38,439 nucleotides of DNA from Synura sp. LO234KE (Eukaryota; Sar; Synurophyceae; Synurales; Mallomonadaceae): positions 1 to 38,439 of the forward strand of contig VKHC01000005.1 in assembly GCA_015143735.1 (NCBI GenBank), in the 5' to 3' direction. The position numbers and the translations under genes are program-made. Under the pieces are notes generated by a model, which saw only the letters and a program-made list of their open reading frames with translations, made no database searches and had not been told where the DNA came from. Positions 11,418 to 21,814 of this stretch are shown here, in pieces (the first letter of the stretch is position 1; the number at the start of each line of letters is the position of its first letter).

Positions 11418-14400
11418 ATGTCTAAAGCTAAGATGATGGCGCTTAAGGTAAAGATACATTCCTTACAAGAAATTCTGTTTAAAATTTTATTTCCGCAACA
11501 ATAGCTTCTCGAATACGTTCAGTCGGAGAATGTGGTCGCTAGTGGAAAAATTCTCAGCGACTACCCAGATTCGGTTAGATGCAAAGATCATGTAAGATAT
11601 TTATACTCATGTTTTTCAAATCTGCTGTTCATATTTCTTCCTAGGAGGGATCGTCACCAATTATCCTCGCTGCCGGAAAAGGCAACGAAGAGATATTCAA
11701 AGTGCTACTCGCGAAAGGAGCAGACATAAACTTAAAAAATTATGTAAGGATCTGATCTGTCACTGCTACCACTTCTAAAACTCCTCACTTGTACTCCTGG
11801 TAACCTTAACGTGATCAGAACGGTTATACGCCGTTAATAATGGCATCTCAGGCTGGATCATACAGTATCGTATCAACTTTAGTTGAAAAGGAGGCTAAAG
11901 TAAACGATAAAACTAAGGTTCTCCATGATAATTATAAACGCATTAAAGTCGGAAGTTAATGGTTACTGTTTTACATTAATATGAAAATTCCACTATTGCA
12001 CATTCGCTGCATTAGACTGGATCAACTGCGCTGATGGAGGCGGCTAGAAATAATTTTGTCGATATATGCACCTTGCTGCTTGACCACGGGGCATCAATAG
12101 ACGACGTGAACACTGTAAGATTATGCTGCTTAATTTTGAAACTATTCGCCTTCCTTGATGTGTTAGTTGACGCTCGGAATAATAGAACATCACTCAAGGC
12201 GTAAATACTTAAAGCCATTAAATTAATTGCTTATCGTATAATATAGAGCGGTTACACAGCTTTGATGCTAGCTTGCAGGAGCGGACATGAGGAAGCTTGT
12301 ACTTTACTAGTTGATCGAGGAGCAAATATTAACCTCGAGAATTATGTGAGTGACAACTACTCTTATCAGTTCTTATATACTATAAATATCAGATTGACTT
12401 GAAGAATGTAGTTCGCCTTAACCCGAGTATCCTCTGTCACGTTGAATATCAAACTGTTTCACCGTTTCGTTAGAGTGGTAACACGGCCTTAACTCTAGCT
12501 GCTAGTGTTGGGCATGCGAGGGTTTGTGCAAAGCTTATATCCCACCAAGGAAATATATGGACTACTAATAAGGTAAGTTTATAGTAAACAAATGCATATT
12601 ATTTCTGTTACTTCCATCACCGCCCGTCCCAGTCATTCATCAGTTTTCAGGCCGCTGCTGATGTTCGGCTCATACACATATTCCGTATCAAATAGCTTAT
12701 CCCAACGCAATAATCCTATTCCTAGTTGACTTGCGCTGTCCCCATTCTCGTTTCTCACCCTATTCTTACTCTCCTACCCCTGCTCCATTACCAGAGTGGC
12801 AAGTGTACCTTAGAGTACTTGAATGAAAAGAACATTCATGACGCGGTCTTCCAGTCCTGTGTCCCAAACATGGCGGTTACAGATGATATCCTCCGGGACA
12901 GCGAACACGTTGTTACAAAGCTGTGGCTTTATATCGTCTCTGAAACCCGTGACAGATTCGTTAGTGAAGTCTCACAGCTGCTAGACAGCAATATGAGCAG
13001 AATAAAGTTAATGATGGATGCAAAAGATGAGAGTGGTAGGGCTGCCATGGATGTGGCCACCCCGAAGTGCAAACGCGCAATGCAGGAACGCACATTCTTC
13101 TTACTCCGCTATGAGATGAAGGAGGGCTTAGCGGAACACGTGTCTTCAACGTGTCAGGTTCGATTAGCAAAAGATCACGCCCACGGAGGACGACGTGTCG
13201 CTTTGAAGTTTGTCAAAAAACGAGAGCATTTTCTTCGGGAGACTGCAGCCCGTGACTTCGGGAATCTGGACGCACAGTATGTAATCGAGGTACTGGACAC
13301 GTACGACGGAGAAGTGCAAGAGCAGTACAGATCCGAGGCGGCGAGCCGTGGGTATTATAATCATTGCATTGTAATGGTGGCAGCGGAGCGCAATCTGGCT
13401 GCAGTTTTAACGCATGAGCACTTGGCTGGGAGGGACTGGGACAAGCTGCGCATGATTGCTCGAGAGATCGTTGGAGCGGTGGGGCATATGCATAGTAAGG
13501 GACTCGTGCATGGAGATTTGAAACCGTTGAATATAATGCGAACTCAAGGGAGATTCAGATTGATCGATTTGGACGGAAGTGTCCGGACAGGTACTGCTTC
13601 TAGGCTTGGATATAAGCTCAGCACGGCCTACTGTCCGCCTGAATGTCTCGCGTATCGGAGTGCTGCTGTGGTGGGCGGAGATAAGGGTTCGAATTCTGGT
13701 AGCAACTCTGGTGTCTGTGGGGGAAAGATTGGGACGAAGACTGTACCGGCGGACCCGTCATTTGATATGTGGTCGCTGGGCGCTACCCTCTTTCATCTGT
13801 TTACAGGACAGCCGCTGCTCTTAGCCGATGATGAAGGAAACACGAACGTGCATCAACTACAATTATTACACGACTGGACCGACGAATTTAAGTCCGAGAG
13901 ACTGGACTGTGTCCGTGACAAGTCAGCGCGAAACCTGTTGTCTCGACTGCTCACGAAAGATCCCAAAAAACGACCAGATGTGGCACATGTACTCGCCCAT
14001 CCATTCTTTACGGGGAGGAAGGCTGCGAGGATGGTGGGCGAGGAGGCGGAGTACGACGTGTTTATATCGTATCGAGTGGCGAGCGATGCGCACTACGCGG
14101 AGCTGATGTACGACTTGTTGACGAAAGAGGGGCTCAAAGTATGGTGGGATAAGCGCTGTCTCAGACCTGGGGTGCCTTGGGAAGAAGGTTTCTGTGACGG
14201 ATTACTATCCAGTCGGACGTTCGTACCCATTCTCAGCAGAAGGGCGATCAAGAATCCTGGCAGTGAAAGACAGAATTTTGAATTATTAACGGCTGCCTCG
14301 TCCATTGATAGTGTTCTTCTAGAACACAGGATGGCGCTCGAGTTTCAGCACTTGAAGCTCATTGAGGGCATATATCCGTTGATGATCGGCGACGCAATAG

Positions 14401-15363
14401 GTGATCCCAGAGCTGATCCGATCACGTTGGAGTACACCGATTACTTCGCCACGGGATGTCATCCCAACGTGCCTGACGTTCATGTTCTCGCGGTAGAGCG
14501 CAAGTTGAAGGAGCATTTTGACCGATTGGGTCTCGGAGAGCCGATCGGACTCGAGCGTAGTGTGAAGGCCGTGATGGACAAAGTGATGGAGAATCAAGGT
14601 GGGTTAATCGCTGGTCCTGGAGAAGTGGCGTTTCCATCAGCAGTACGGGCAATTAATGAGATGGTGGAAGACCTGAAAAGTAAGGAAATGTGGTTGCGTA
14701 AGGCGCGTAGTACCTCGGTAACCGGTATGGGTGAAGCTCTGGCGGAGGCGTTAGCGTTAAAGGATGCTCAATTGGGAGAGATGTCACTGAAGATGAACCA
14801 GGTCAAGGAAGGCCTCCACCGCCTGGAAGTCATATTGACCGATGTGATGAGGGCAGAAGGGAGGCTTAGGAGTGCCAATGGCAGGTCCACGGTAAGTACC
14901 TTGCACGATAGCGTTCATTATTGGGCGTTGCAGTTCACAAGGTTATGGATAACTAAGACATGCAAGTATGTTATTTTAACTTGTATGATTGTGTCTATGC
15001 AAACAGGAGAATTCCTCAAGGCGGCGTCCATCGGTACTTCAAAGCGGTAGCAACAGCTTGGGTGCACTTCCCGTCCTCTCGGGTAGCAGCAGCGCTTCTA
15101 ATACAGCTTGGTCATCAAATCCTAATCATTCTTCAACAGTTTCGTGGACGGAGCGCCTTTCGATTGGTCTTGAGGAAATCAGAAATCTTATCGGTGAAAC
15201 GACTGAAGACTTCTGGTCAGGGAAACAATCAAACAACACCAGCGACGGCCGCTTAGTGCCATACGGTGGAATCAGGGAGGAGCCGTCACCGGCCCTACCA
15301 TCGATACATTCGCCAAGTTCAGTTATCATCAACGCTCGAATGATACGAACAGCTAAGTTCTAG
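11418..15363 (+). CDS. Ankyrin repeat - protein kinase - TIR domain protein (1021 residues, nine exons)
   Basis: Exons, all phase 0: 11418-11447, 11505-11591, 11645-11743, 11819-11917, 12016-12114, 12247-12345, 12474-12572, 12795-14891 and 15007-15363 (TAG). Residues 40-204 are five ankyrin repeats of exactly 33 residues, one per exon, with the usual G-T-AL-A-G-LL-GA pattern. Residues about 305-611 form a kinase: VALKF lysine near 342, HGDLKPLN with Asp 445, DLD in place of DFG at 462, CPPE near 487, and DMWSLG near 528. HGD for HRD makes it a non-RD kinase. Residues about 623-737 are a TIR domain (EYDVFISYR, then KVWWDKRCLRPGVPW). The glutamate of LLEHRMALEF (near 714) sits where NADase TIRs keep the catalytic Glu. 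A helical stretch, a probable coiled coil (about 850-895) and a Ser/Asn-rich tail follow. There is no signal peptide or membrane segment, so it is likely cytosolic. A stress or immune signalling role is inferred from TIR and non-RD kinase precedents. It is divergent from the 210-residue gene. Confidence 0.9.
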
Positions 15364-15757
15364 CAGTTATGGAAAATCTCCGTTAGTTGCACAGGGAAAA
15401 ATCATGTGCAAGGAAAAATGAAATCTTTGTCAGCCAACAATTCGTACGACGAACCCCCCCCCCTATGAGCCTACCGGCAAGTACCGGATGCTGCGATGTT
15501 TTAGGTGTATACTTGTATATTCTGCTCGTTTTTAATGGAATATTCAAGTTAATAGATAATTGTTGAATTTCTTAACTTAACAATTAGATTATAGTTAGAT
15601 AGAGGAGAAGATAGAATCTCAAGGTGAGTGGTATAAGGCGACAACAATAGCTATATATGTATATTCTTCTCCTCTAATTCTCATATCTAATTCGTAAGAA
15701 ATGGCGATTACCGTTCTTCTTACTAATAATCTTGGTAGTGATTAGAAATTTGTATCA
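15364..15757. other. Intergenic region after the TIR gene
   Basis: AT-rich DNA with a C-run at about 15456-15464. The sequence just after it (cctatgagcctaccggcaagtaccgg) loosely resembles the dispersed hairpin element described at 16193. No gene was seen. Confidence 0.5.
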
Positions 15758-16104
15758 CCTACAAATGCGCGCGGTATGATTACTAGCACCAGAGCATTGA
15801 GTATCTCGTGCGTCGCTGATAAATGCATTTTTAGAATTGTATGATGCATGGGGTGGCTGCGGGCGGAGCAAAAAAAAGAAATTTTTTTCCCGTCATTTTT
15901 GGACGTAGTTCTGTGAAGTAATTGCCGAAAATCCACCCAGTAGTTATTTATTGAAGTCCTGTGGAGTAATCATACTCAGATGCTTCCTAATATGCGAGAT
16001 GATAAATCGACCTTGAAGTTACCATTTCTTAAACTTATTGACAAACTAACTATACCAAACGCAATATCAGTGGTTGCTGTGAATATGATACAAGGAATTT
16101 TTTC
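15758..16104. repeat. Direct repeat, left copy (retroelement flank)
   Basis: Starts cctacaaatgcgcgcggtat and ends caaggaattttttc. It is about 90% alike with 18414-18781 by eye, apart from a few indels of up to about 15 bases near its start and middle. In the minus-strand sense of the retroelement this is the 3' copy. Confidence 0.9.
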
Positions 16105-16192
16105 CGTGCCGAAAATCTGAGAGTTACTTACGAGTCAGAAAGGGAGAAGCAGGATGAGATTAAGCAACCAAACCTACACATGACTAAGTAAG

Positions 16193-16247
16193 AAACCACC
16201 CTCTATGCACCAAAGGGCAAGTCCCGTGACCGAGTAGAGGGAACCGA
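16193..16247. repeat. Dispersed hairpin element, copy A
   Basis: CCCTCTA (16199-16205) and TAGAGGG (16235-16241) form a 7-bp perfect stem around a conserved loop containing gcaagtcccgtgaccgag. A near-identical copy is at 32718-32772 and a diverged one at about 32161-32206. This copy lies at the 3' end of the retroelement core, just inside the left direct repeat. Confidence 0.75.
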
Positions 16248-16543
16248 GTGAAACCACTCGGTCGGGAATTTTTAATCACCCACCAGGTCCCCGTTATAGT
16301 CGTGGACAGGGGCAGCAGGGATAGTAAGACTTCGAAAACGCAGAGCAAGACGTCAAAAGAAAAAACGCAATGGGAGGGGTCGACGAGGGTCAAAGGAGGG
16401 CAGCCGAGGGTCCACTCGAGGAGGACAGGGGCGCTCCGTAGGTCCGCGAGAGGTGCGAAGGGCGGGTGCTGTCCTCGGTGAAGGACGATGTAAGCCGGGG
16501 AGTGGCAATCCCAAGACCTCTGAAGGGAGAATGAGGGGAGAGA

Positions 16544-17230
16544 TCAGGGTCCTCGGGTCAGGGTCTCCAGGCGACGAGCAGTCCGGCCTCTGGCGGCGAG
16601 ATTGTCCACCACCTCCGCGTTACCGGGGGCAAGTGGAGTATCCGCTGCAGTGTACGCCGGCGTCCAGGAGATGGATATGTCATTGTCCCGTTTGACTTGG
16701 TCCAGTAGAACATTAATCCGGGCGATAAGGCGCTTGTTGGCCACGGGTTTGATGGAGCGGGTGGCAACGAGCTTTACACAATGGTCGCTGTCAGATACGA
16801 GATTGTAGCGCGGGCGGATGTCCGGGGGGATAGACTTGCATCTCTTCCGACTCCAAGCGAGGGCTTGGTAGATGGAACTAAGTTCCACGGTGGTGCTGGT
16901 GGGCCGCATGGCACCAATCCAGGAGGGGCGGGCGGCGGATGTGATCACTGGTTCCCAAAGCGCTTGGGTCTCAGGGGAGCCGGGGAAGGTAATGTGAATT
17001 CCCCAGCCTGCCGGGCCGTTGTGAAGCGCAGAGCCGTCAGTGAACAGGAAGGCGGTGGGGTCGTCGAATAAAGGGTCGCCGGGCCAGGTGGACTTGGCCA
17101 TGTATTCCTCGGCCCTCGTCATCGAGGAGAAACGCTTGACATCAGAGTGGATGCCGAGGGTGTGGGGCCGTGCTTCTTGCCACGATGTATAGATCCCGGG
17201 GACATGACCCAGGCGTATCGCATAGAAAAC
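16544..17230 (-). pseudogene. RNase H domain with hybrid-binding domain (retroelement pol 3' part)
   Basis: The frame runs open from about 17300 to a stop at 16544. It first encodes an RNase H1-type RNA/DNA hybrid-binding domain: FYAIRLGHVPGIYTSWQEA, then VKRFSSMTRAEEYM. The RNase H catalytic domain follows, with the four acidic residues visible: FTDGSA (Asp), TTVELSSIYQAL (Glu), LVSDSDHCVKL (Asp) and GNAEVVDNLA (Asp). The catalytic module therefore looks intact. The upstream part of the polyprotein lies in another frame (18218-17457), so the element as a whole is broken or incomplete. It would degrade RNA in RNA/DNA hybrids during reverse transcription. Confidence 0.82.
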
Positions 17231-17456
17231 AGTGGGTGGGGAAGCCGCAGCTGACCGAGCTTGGAAACAGCGGCATTGTAGAGCGCGTACCGTGAGTGGA
17301 TATGCTTCAGGCGTGGAGTAGATAGCGCGAAAGTAGGCCGCCTGCTATCAAACCTATTGACTAAGTGCTTGCTCAGAGTGAGAAGACTGTTACTCAGGGC
17401 TTGCACCAAATCAGTAGGTTGGACCACATGGTCAAGTTGAGTGATCTGATAGGTAT

Positions 17457-18218
17457 TCAGTTACCCATGCAGAGGCGGTGGCCGTCCTCCTCTAGTGATA
17501 GTCGTAGGAGGACCTGAAAAAGTCGCTGGTCGAGGTCCGTAAGCAGGGGAACAGTGAGCAGATACTGTTTGACTGAGGCCGCGCTTGGCAGTGAAGAGCG
17601 GTAGAGATGATCATAGGTGTCCTCTGCCGATGTTGAGTCAGATGCGCAGAGTGGGCGGATGAGTAGGGTCTTGCGAGCTGCGGCCGTCTTGGCGCCCTTG
17701 CCGACATTATGTCCTACCATCCAGTGGCGCTCATGAAGGAGGCGTTCGTAGTGTCCCCTTGCCCCTGGTGACAAGGAGGCGAGGTTGAGGACCTTGGAGG
17801 CAAACCGAAGAGTGACATCCTGCAATCGGGGAGGATAGAGACGAAAGGCGCGGTCTTGGTCGCGAGCGAGTTGGGCTTCCGACCTCTTGGTGTCCAGGAT
17901 GCGGTCTTCAAGGGGGATGAGAAGCATGGCATCCGTGGAAGGGTCCAGCCAGACCCAGCGATCGAGAAGAAAATCCCCGGGTACACACACCGCCAAGGGG
18001 AGGACCTGGAGAGGTTGCTCGCGAAATTTAGTCCCATAGATGGAGGAGCAGAGTTCCACCTGAGAGAGGCCCGACACGGCATAGGCGGAGGCTAAGGCCA
18101 TCCCCAGGGCGGGAGCGGTGAGTGACTCCGGGGTGAGCCCCCCAGGAGTGGCGGCATAGCAGACTCGGCGCGAGGAACTGAGGTGAAGATGGGCGATCTC
18201 ATACAGAAGATCTGCCAC
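17457..18218 (-). pseudogene. Retroelement pol fragment upstream of RNase H (zinc-knuckle-like region)
   Basis: A 253-codon open frame with a His/Cys-bearing stretch (LLHERHWMVGHN, then PLCASDSTSAEDTYDHLY). This recalls the region after reverse transcriptase in non-LTR elements, where a C-x2-C-like knuckle and an EDT-H motif precede RNase H. No YADD or FADD polymerase motif is present. A stop at 17457 separates it from the RNase H frame. It is most likely the 3' remnant of a 5'-truncated or decayed pol. The assignment rests on layout and short motifs, so it is tentative. Confidence 0.5.
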
Positions 18219-18413
18219 TTCATTGGAGAAAGACTCCGGAAAAGAGCGGAAGGATTTGACAAGAGCAGGATCTGGGAGGCAAATGTCCAGATCACGGACA
18301 TCCGCCTCCGGGTCGGGCTCCCATAGACCCCGTAAGATACCGGCGAGTAGCAGAACTCTGGTGGTAGGGCTGGTGCTCTTAGAGGGAATCTCGCTCTGAT
18401 AAAGGGTCGGTGT

Positions 18414-18781
18414 CCTACATATGCGCGCGGTATCATTACTAGCACCAGAGCATCACAGCATTTAGTACCTCGTGCGTCGCTGATAAATGCATTTTTAGAA
18501 TTGCATGATGCATGGGGTGGCTGCGGGCGGAGCAAAAAAACAAAGAAAATTTTTTCCCGTCAGTTTTGGTCGTACAAGTGTTTCGAAGTTCTGTGAAGTA
18601 ATTGCCGAAAATCCAGTAGTTATTTATTGAAGTCCTGTGGAGTAATCATACTCAGATGCTTCCTAATATGCGAGATGATAAATCGACCTTGAAGTTACCA
18701 ATTCTTAAACTTATTGACAAACTAACTATACCAAACGCAATATCAGTGGTTGCTGTGAATATGGTACAAGGAATTTTTTCT
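18414..18781. repeat. Direct repeat, right copy (retroelement flank)
   Basis: Partner of 15758-16104, in the same orientation. It starts cctacatatgcgcgcggtat and carries small insertions relative to the left copy, including cacagcattta and cgtacaagtgtttcga. Downstream of 18781 the sequences differ, marking the repeat boundary. Confidence 0.9.
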
Positions 18782-19010
18782 GTAGTATGTTTTTACTCTA
18801 ATATTTCTCGTACATTTGCTTTTTACTGCTCCCCTTCCACCTAATCATTTCAAATTCGACATCACCGGCCTATTGTCGGGTCTCGCCAAGTAGGAGAAGT
18901 GAACGCAAAAGTGTTTCAAGCAGGTACTGGATGTTAGATTTCAATCGAAATTAATTCAGAACGCTATAAAATAATTTACATTTGTTTTGAAAAAATTTGG
19001 GCCAATACGC

Positions 19011-19052
19011 TTCCAAATTTGGGAAATCAGCAAACGGCCTCCAAATTTGGAG
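19011..19052. promoter_or_regulatory. Pair of CArG-like boxes (CCAAATTTGG)
   Basis: CCAAATTTGG occurs at 19013-19022 and 19041-19050. The second is the centre of a perfect 14-bp palindrome, CTCCAAATTTGGAG (19039-19052). The form CC(A/T)6GG is the consensus site of SRF/MADS-box factors. No gene start lies close by, so function is unproven. Confidence 0.4.
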
Positions 19053-20514
19053 ACTCGGAGAACGTAAGGTCCGTCAGCATGCAATTGCAAAAAAAAGGGT
19101 CCTATAGTCCGACACGAGCTGCCCTCCCTGTCGTTCTCTAAGCAACATCCCGGCGGATCCTCGGCCGCGCTCACGTGGCTTTCTCGGTCACTTCACCCTA
19201 CAGGTACAACTGACGGGGCGTTTGACCCACTCTGTGGAAGTGGTCTGAGTTGCGGGAGACGCCTGTCAGGACCCAAGATCAGAGCGTCGTCCACGCTTCA
19301 CTCCGCTCGTGTCGCCGAAAGATACACATTCACTACTCGGTTAGAAGGCGTTCTAACACTGACGCTACAGATGCAGTCACCTGGAGCTCTCTACTAAGTG
19401 ATCGGGGCTTGCCAATGGGTACATAGGGACATAGGCGTGGTTTCTCACGCGGCGTCATTTCCTGGTAGGTATACGTCCTGTCGTGGTATTATAACTAACT
19501 ATTTCGATTTTCGGAAATTACGTCGAATTACTAGCGAGTCTCATTCAATCGAAAAATTACGCTTCTTGTTCTTGTCAAATTATTTTAAATTTTAGTGCAA
19601 GGACCACAACTTGATTCCTTTCGTCTCGTGCCACAGTCTGCGATAAAATATTTATATTGGTGCTGAACACTCAAACCTCCACGCGGGTCTATTCACTGGT
19701 ATGCGCGAGAGTGCGAGTCTGGCGAATTGTTTTTTCTTGCGGGGTATGCAAATTAAAGCAAGCTGTTCAGCACTCTCAAAGCACAACGTTCCCAGACATT
19801 CTTCGGCCGCGACTTGACGTTGTAATCATATTTGTTGTCAAATAAAGTCTGTGAAGATTTCTTCAATAATGGCGCTTGCTCCCAACACTGGGTATCACCG
19901 TGCCTGTAATTGCAACAAAGTGCTGGAGTAGATCGAAGTTCAACTCTTTTGCAGTAAAAACTTTTCATCTTTCGTCATTTTCTAAAAATGTCGAATGTGG
20001 CAGTGTAAAAAAGTCGAACGTAGCAGTAAAAGTCGAAATGTTCCAAAACCTCGGATTTTGGTATTTCATAAATTTTTTTATTAACAGCGGTTCTACGGCA
20101 CACCTCATACGGGTAGTATATATATGAAGTTATTATATCCCGCACAATCATTTTTTCTATGATACACGTTGTTTCCGTCAAATATTATCCCGAAACGCGC
20201 TCCCCTTGCCCATGATTTTGCTAAATCACCTCAAATGTCAACTTATTTCATGAAACTGGTAAATATATGCTACTACAAAGACGAACGTATTGTAGACTTT
20301 AACTACGCTGTTGGGGAATAGGATTGACGATGTAAAATTCTAAATAGTAATTATCTTTTTAAGGGGAGGAGTGGGGAGAGTCTAAAGTTTGCTTGCATCA
20401 AGCTACATGGTGATGCAGGCGCCAGGACCATTCATATAGACGGTAGACGGAGGATTGAGGGCTCCCAACGAAAAACTCCAATCTCCTTCTATATTGTATC
20501 GTTCTAGCGCCGCG

Positions 20515-20836
20515 AGGAGGACGACGAGCAAGGCGTTGTTGGTGGCGTGACGGCTAGAGTGTTTGGTGGTGAAGCAAGTGGTGGTAGGGTGGGTGGTGTA
20601 GCGTTGCAGAGCGGGCGCTGTGGTTACGGGGCCGTTGAGGTACTAGCAGGGGTGGACGCGTGGTGTGGTGTCGTAGCGTGGCGGATGGAGTTCTATTGGA
20701 TGGTGTAGTGACGGTGTGGGTAGTATATATTGGTTGCTTGGAGAGTGGTGGGGTGTATGGGTGTTGCGGATGGCATTTTAGCAAACCTGATGGTGTGGTG
20801 ATCACCGGGTGGCTGTGTGTGCTGACTGGGAGAGTA
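20515..20836. repeat. G/T-rich strand-asymmetric island
   Basis: About 300 bases in which the plus strand is dominated by ggtggt/gtgtgg words, with clusters such as gtggtggtagggtgggtggtg. It is low complexity without an exact repeat unit. The complementary strand has a His/Thr/Pro-rich open frame (20805-20554) that is probably a by-product of the composition. Confidence 0.6.
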
Positions 20837-20963
20837 GTTTTTTTTTTGCAGAAACTTAGCTTAGATTACACAGAAAGACATAGCAGACCGCAGAAACTAA
20901 GCACCCCTATGAGCTAATTAGCAGATCACACTAGGTGTAGGGGCAGTGACTGGGAGAGTAGTG
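20820..20963. repeat. Short direct repeat pair around a T-run
   Basis: tgactgggagagtagt is found near 20821 and again near 20948. Between them, cagaaacttagc and cagaaactaagc form a second imperfect pair. This may be a small local duplication or the footprint of a lost insertion. Confidence 0.6.
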
Positions 20964-21814
20964 TTTCAGCGCGGATATGGTAAGTACTTGTTGAATGACA
21001 TGCAAATTTCTATAACTTATTTCTTAATGAAATCTCTCCTTTTTGGTTAGTACTCAATGCCATAATGAATAACACATCAATAAAATCACGACAAAATATA
21101 ACACTCGCATCCCTGCAGCCCCCGACAGAAGATTGCAAAAAAAAAAGATTTTCGACGCTTTCAAACCATTAATTTATTATGTAAATTTAGATATTTTAAA
21201 ATTCTCCAAATATTCCTAATATGGTCTCTCTATATAGACGAGGTGTAAAATCTATACTTTAAAAATTTTAAACTGTGTTGAAGTTGAAGTTGAAATATAA
21301 ACTAAATTGAAGTTCTATTAGCAAAGAATCACGCGAGAAGATGAGCGCCCAAGAAGTCATAAAAGCACGTTATTTAGTCTAATGCGAGGCAGTAATCGAA
21401 TTATATCAAAAATACTGAATAGAAATGTCTTGAAACTAATGAAAACTACTGAAAAAATTTCCTAGGGCACTACGGCGTTTCAGGAAAAATTATTTCTGCT
21501 TCGTACAGTAAGCTCTATGCAAAATTAGGTTATTTTTTCAATATATGCGATTATGAGAATTATTCATTTGAAAAATGTTCCAAAATCTGAATGTTCCAAA
21601 TTCTATGGCGAATGACATTTCGTCATTCTTGGCAGGATCAAATTGGCTAGTAGTTGATTCAAAACTAACCTTGAAGGACAGTCTGGGGCTGCATAAGCCT
21701 CGCCGAAATGGGTGATTGAAGAAGAGTGAAGATATCTGGAGTGCTGTGTTACCATACTGAAATAAAAGAAGTATAAATACATTGGACGCTAGTAATAAAC
21801 AGAAGTCAAATCAT

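Larger units (their letters stand above)
15758..18781 (-). mobile_element. Degenerate retroelement with RNase H, flanked by direct repeats
   Basis: A GC-rich core (16105-18413) lies between two direct repeats (15758-16104 and 18414-18781). On the minus strand the core carries a pol-like 3' part: a zinc-knuckle-like region followed by RNase H with a hybrid-binding domain. No reverse transcriptase catalytic motif, integrase or endonuclease was seen, so the element is incomplete. The layout could be LTR - pol remnant - LTR, but the repeat ends do not read TG...CA. The order zinc-binding region then RNase H is more typical of non-LTR elements. The higher GC content of the core compared with its surroundings fits a transferred or transposed origin. 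Confidence 0.7.
18782..21814. other. Gene-poor region
   Basis: No supported gene. It holds two CArG-like palindromes (about 19011-19052), a G/T-skewed island (20515-20836) and a short direct repeat (20820-20963). Short open frames on either strand lack splice context or conserved motifs. Confidence 0.55.

Noticed and set aside
14960-15050. Read-through of the TIR-protein main exon past 14891
   Set aside because: A canonical gtaagt donor at 14892 and an aaacag acceptor at 15006 join to a longer conserved-looking tail in phase, so the 53 extra codons are intron.
20554-20805. His/Thr/Pro-rich minus-strand frame
   Set aside because: Its composition is explained by the G/T-skewed island on the opposite strand, and it has no splice context.
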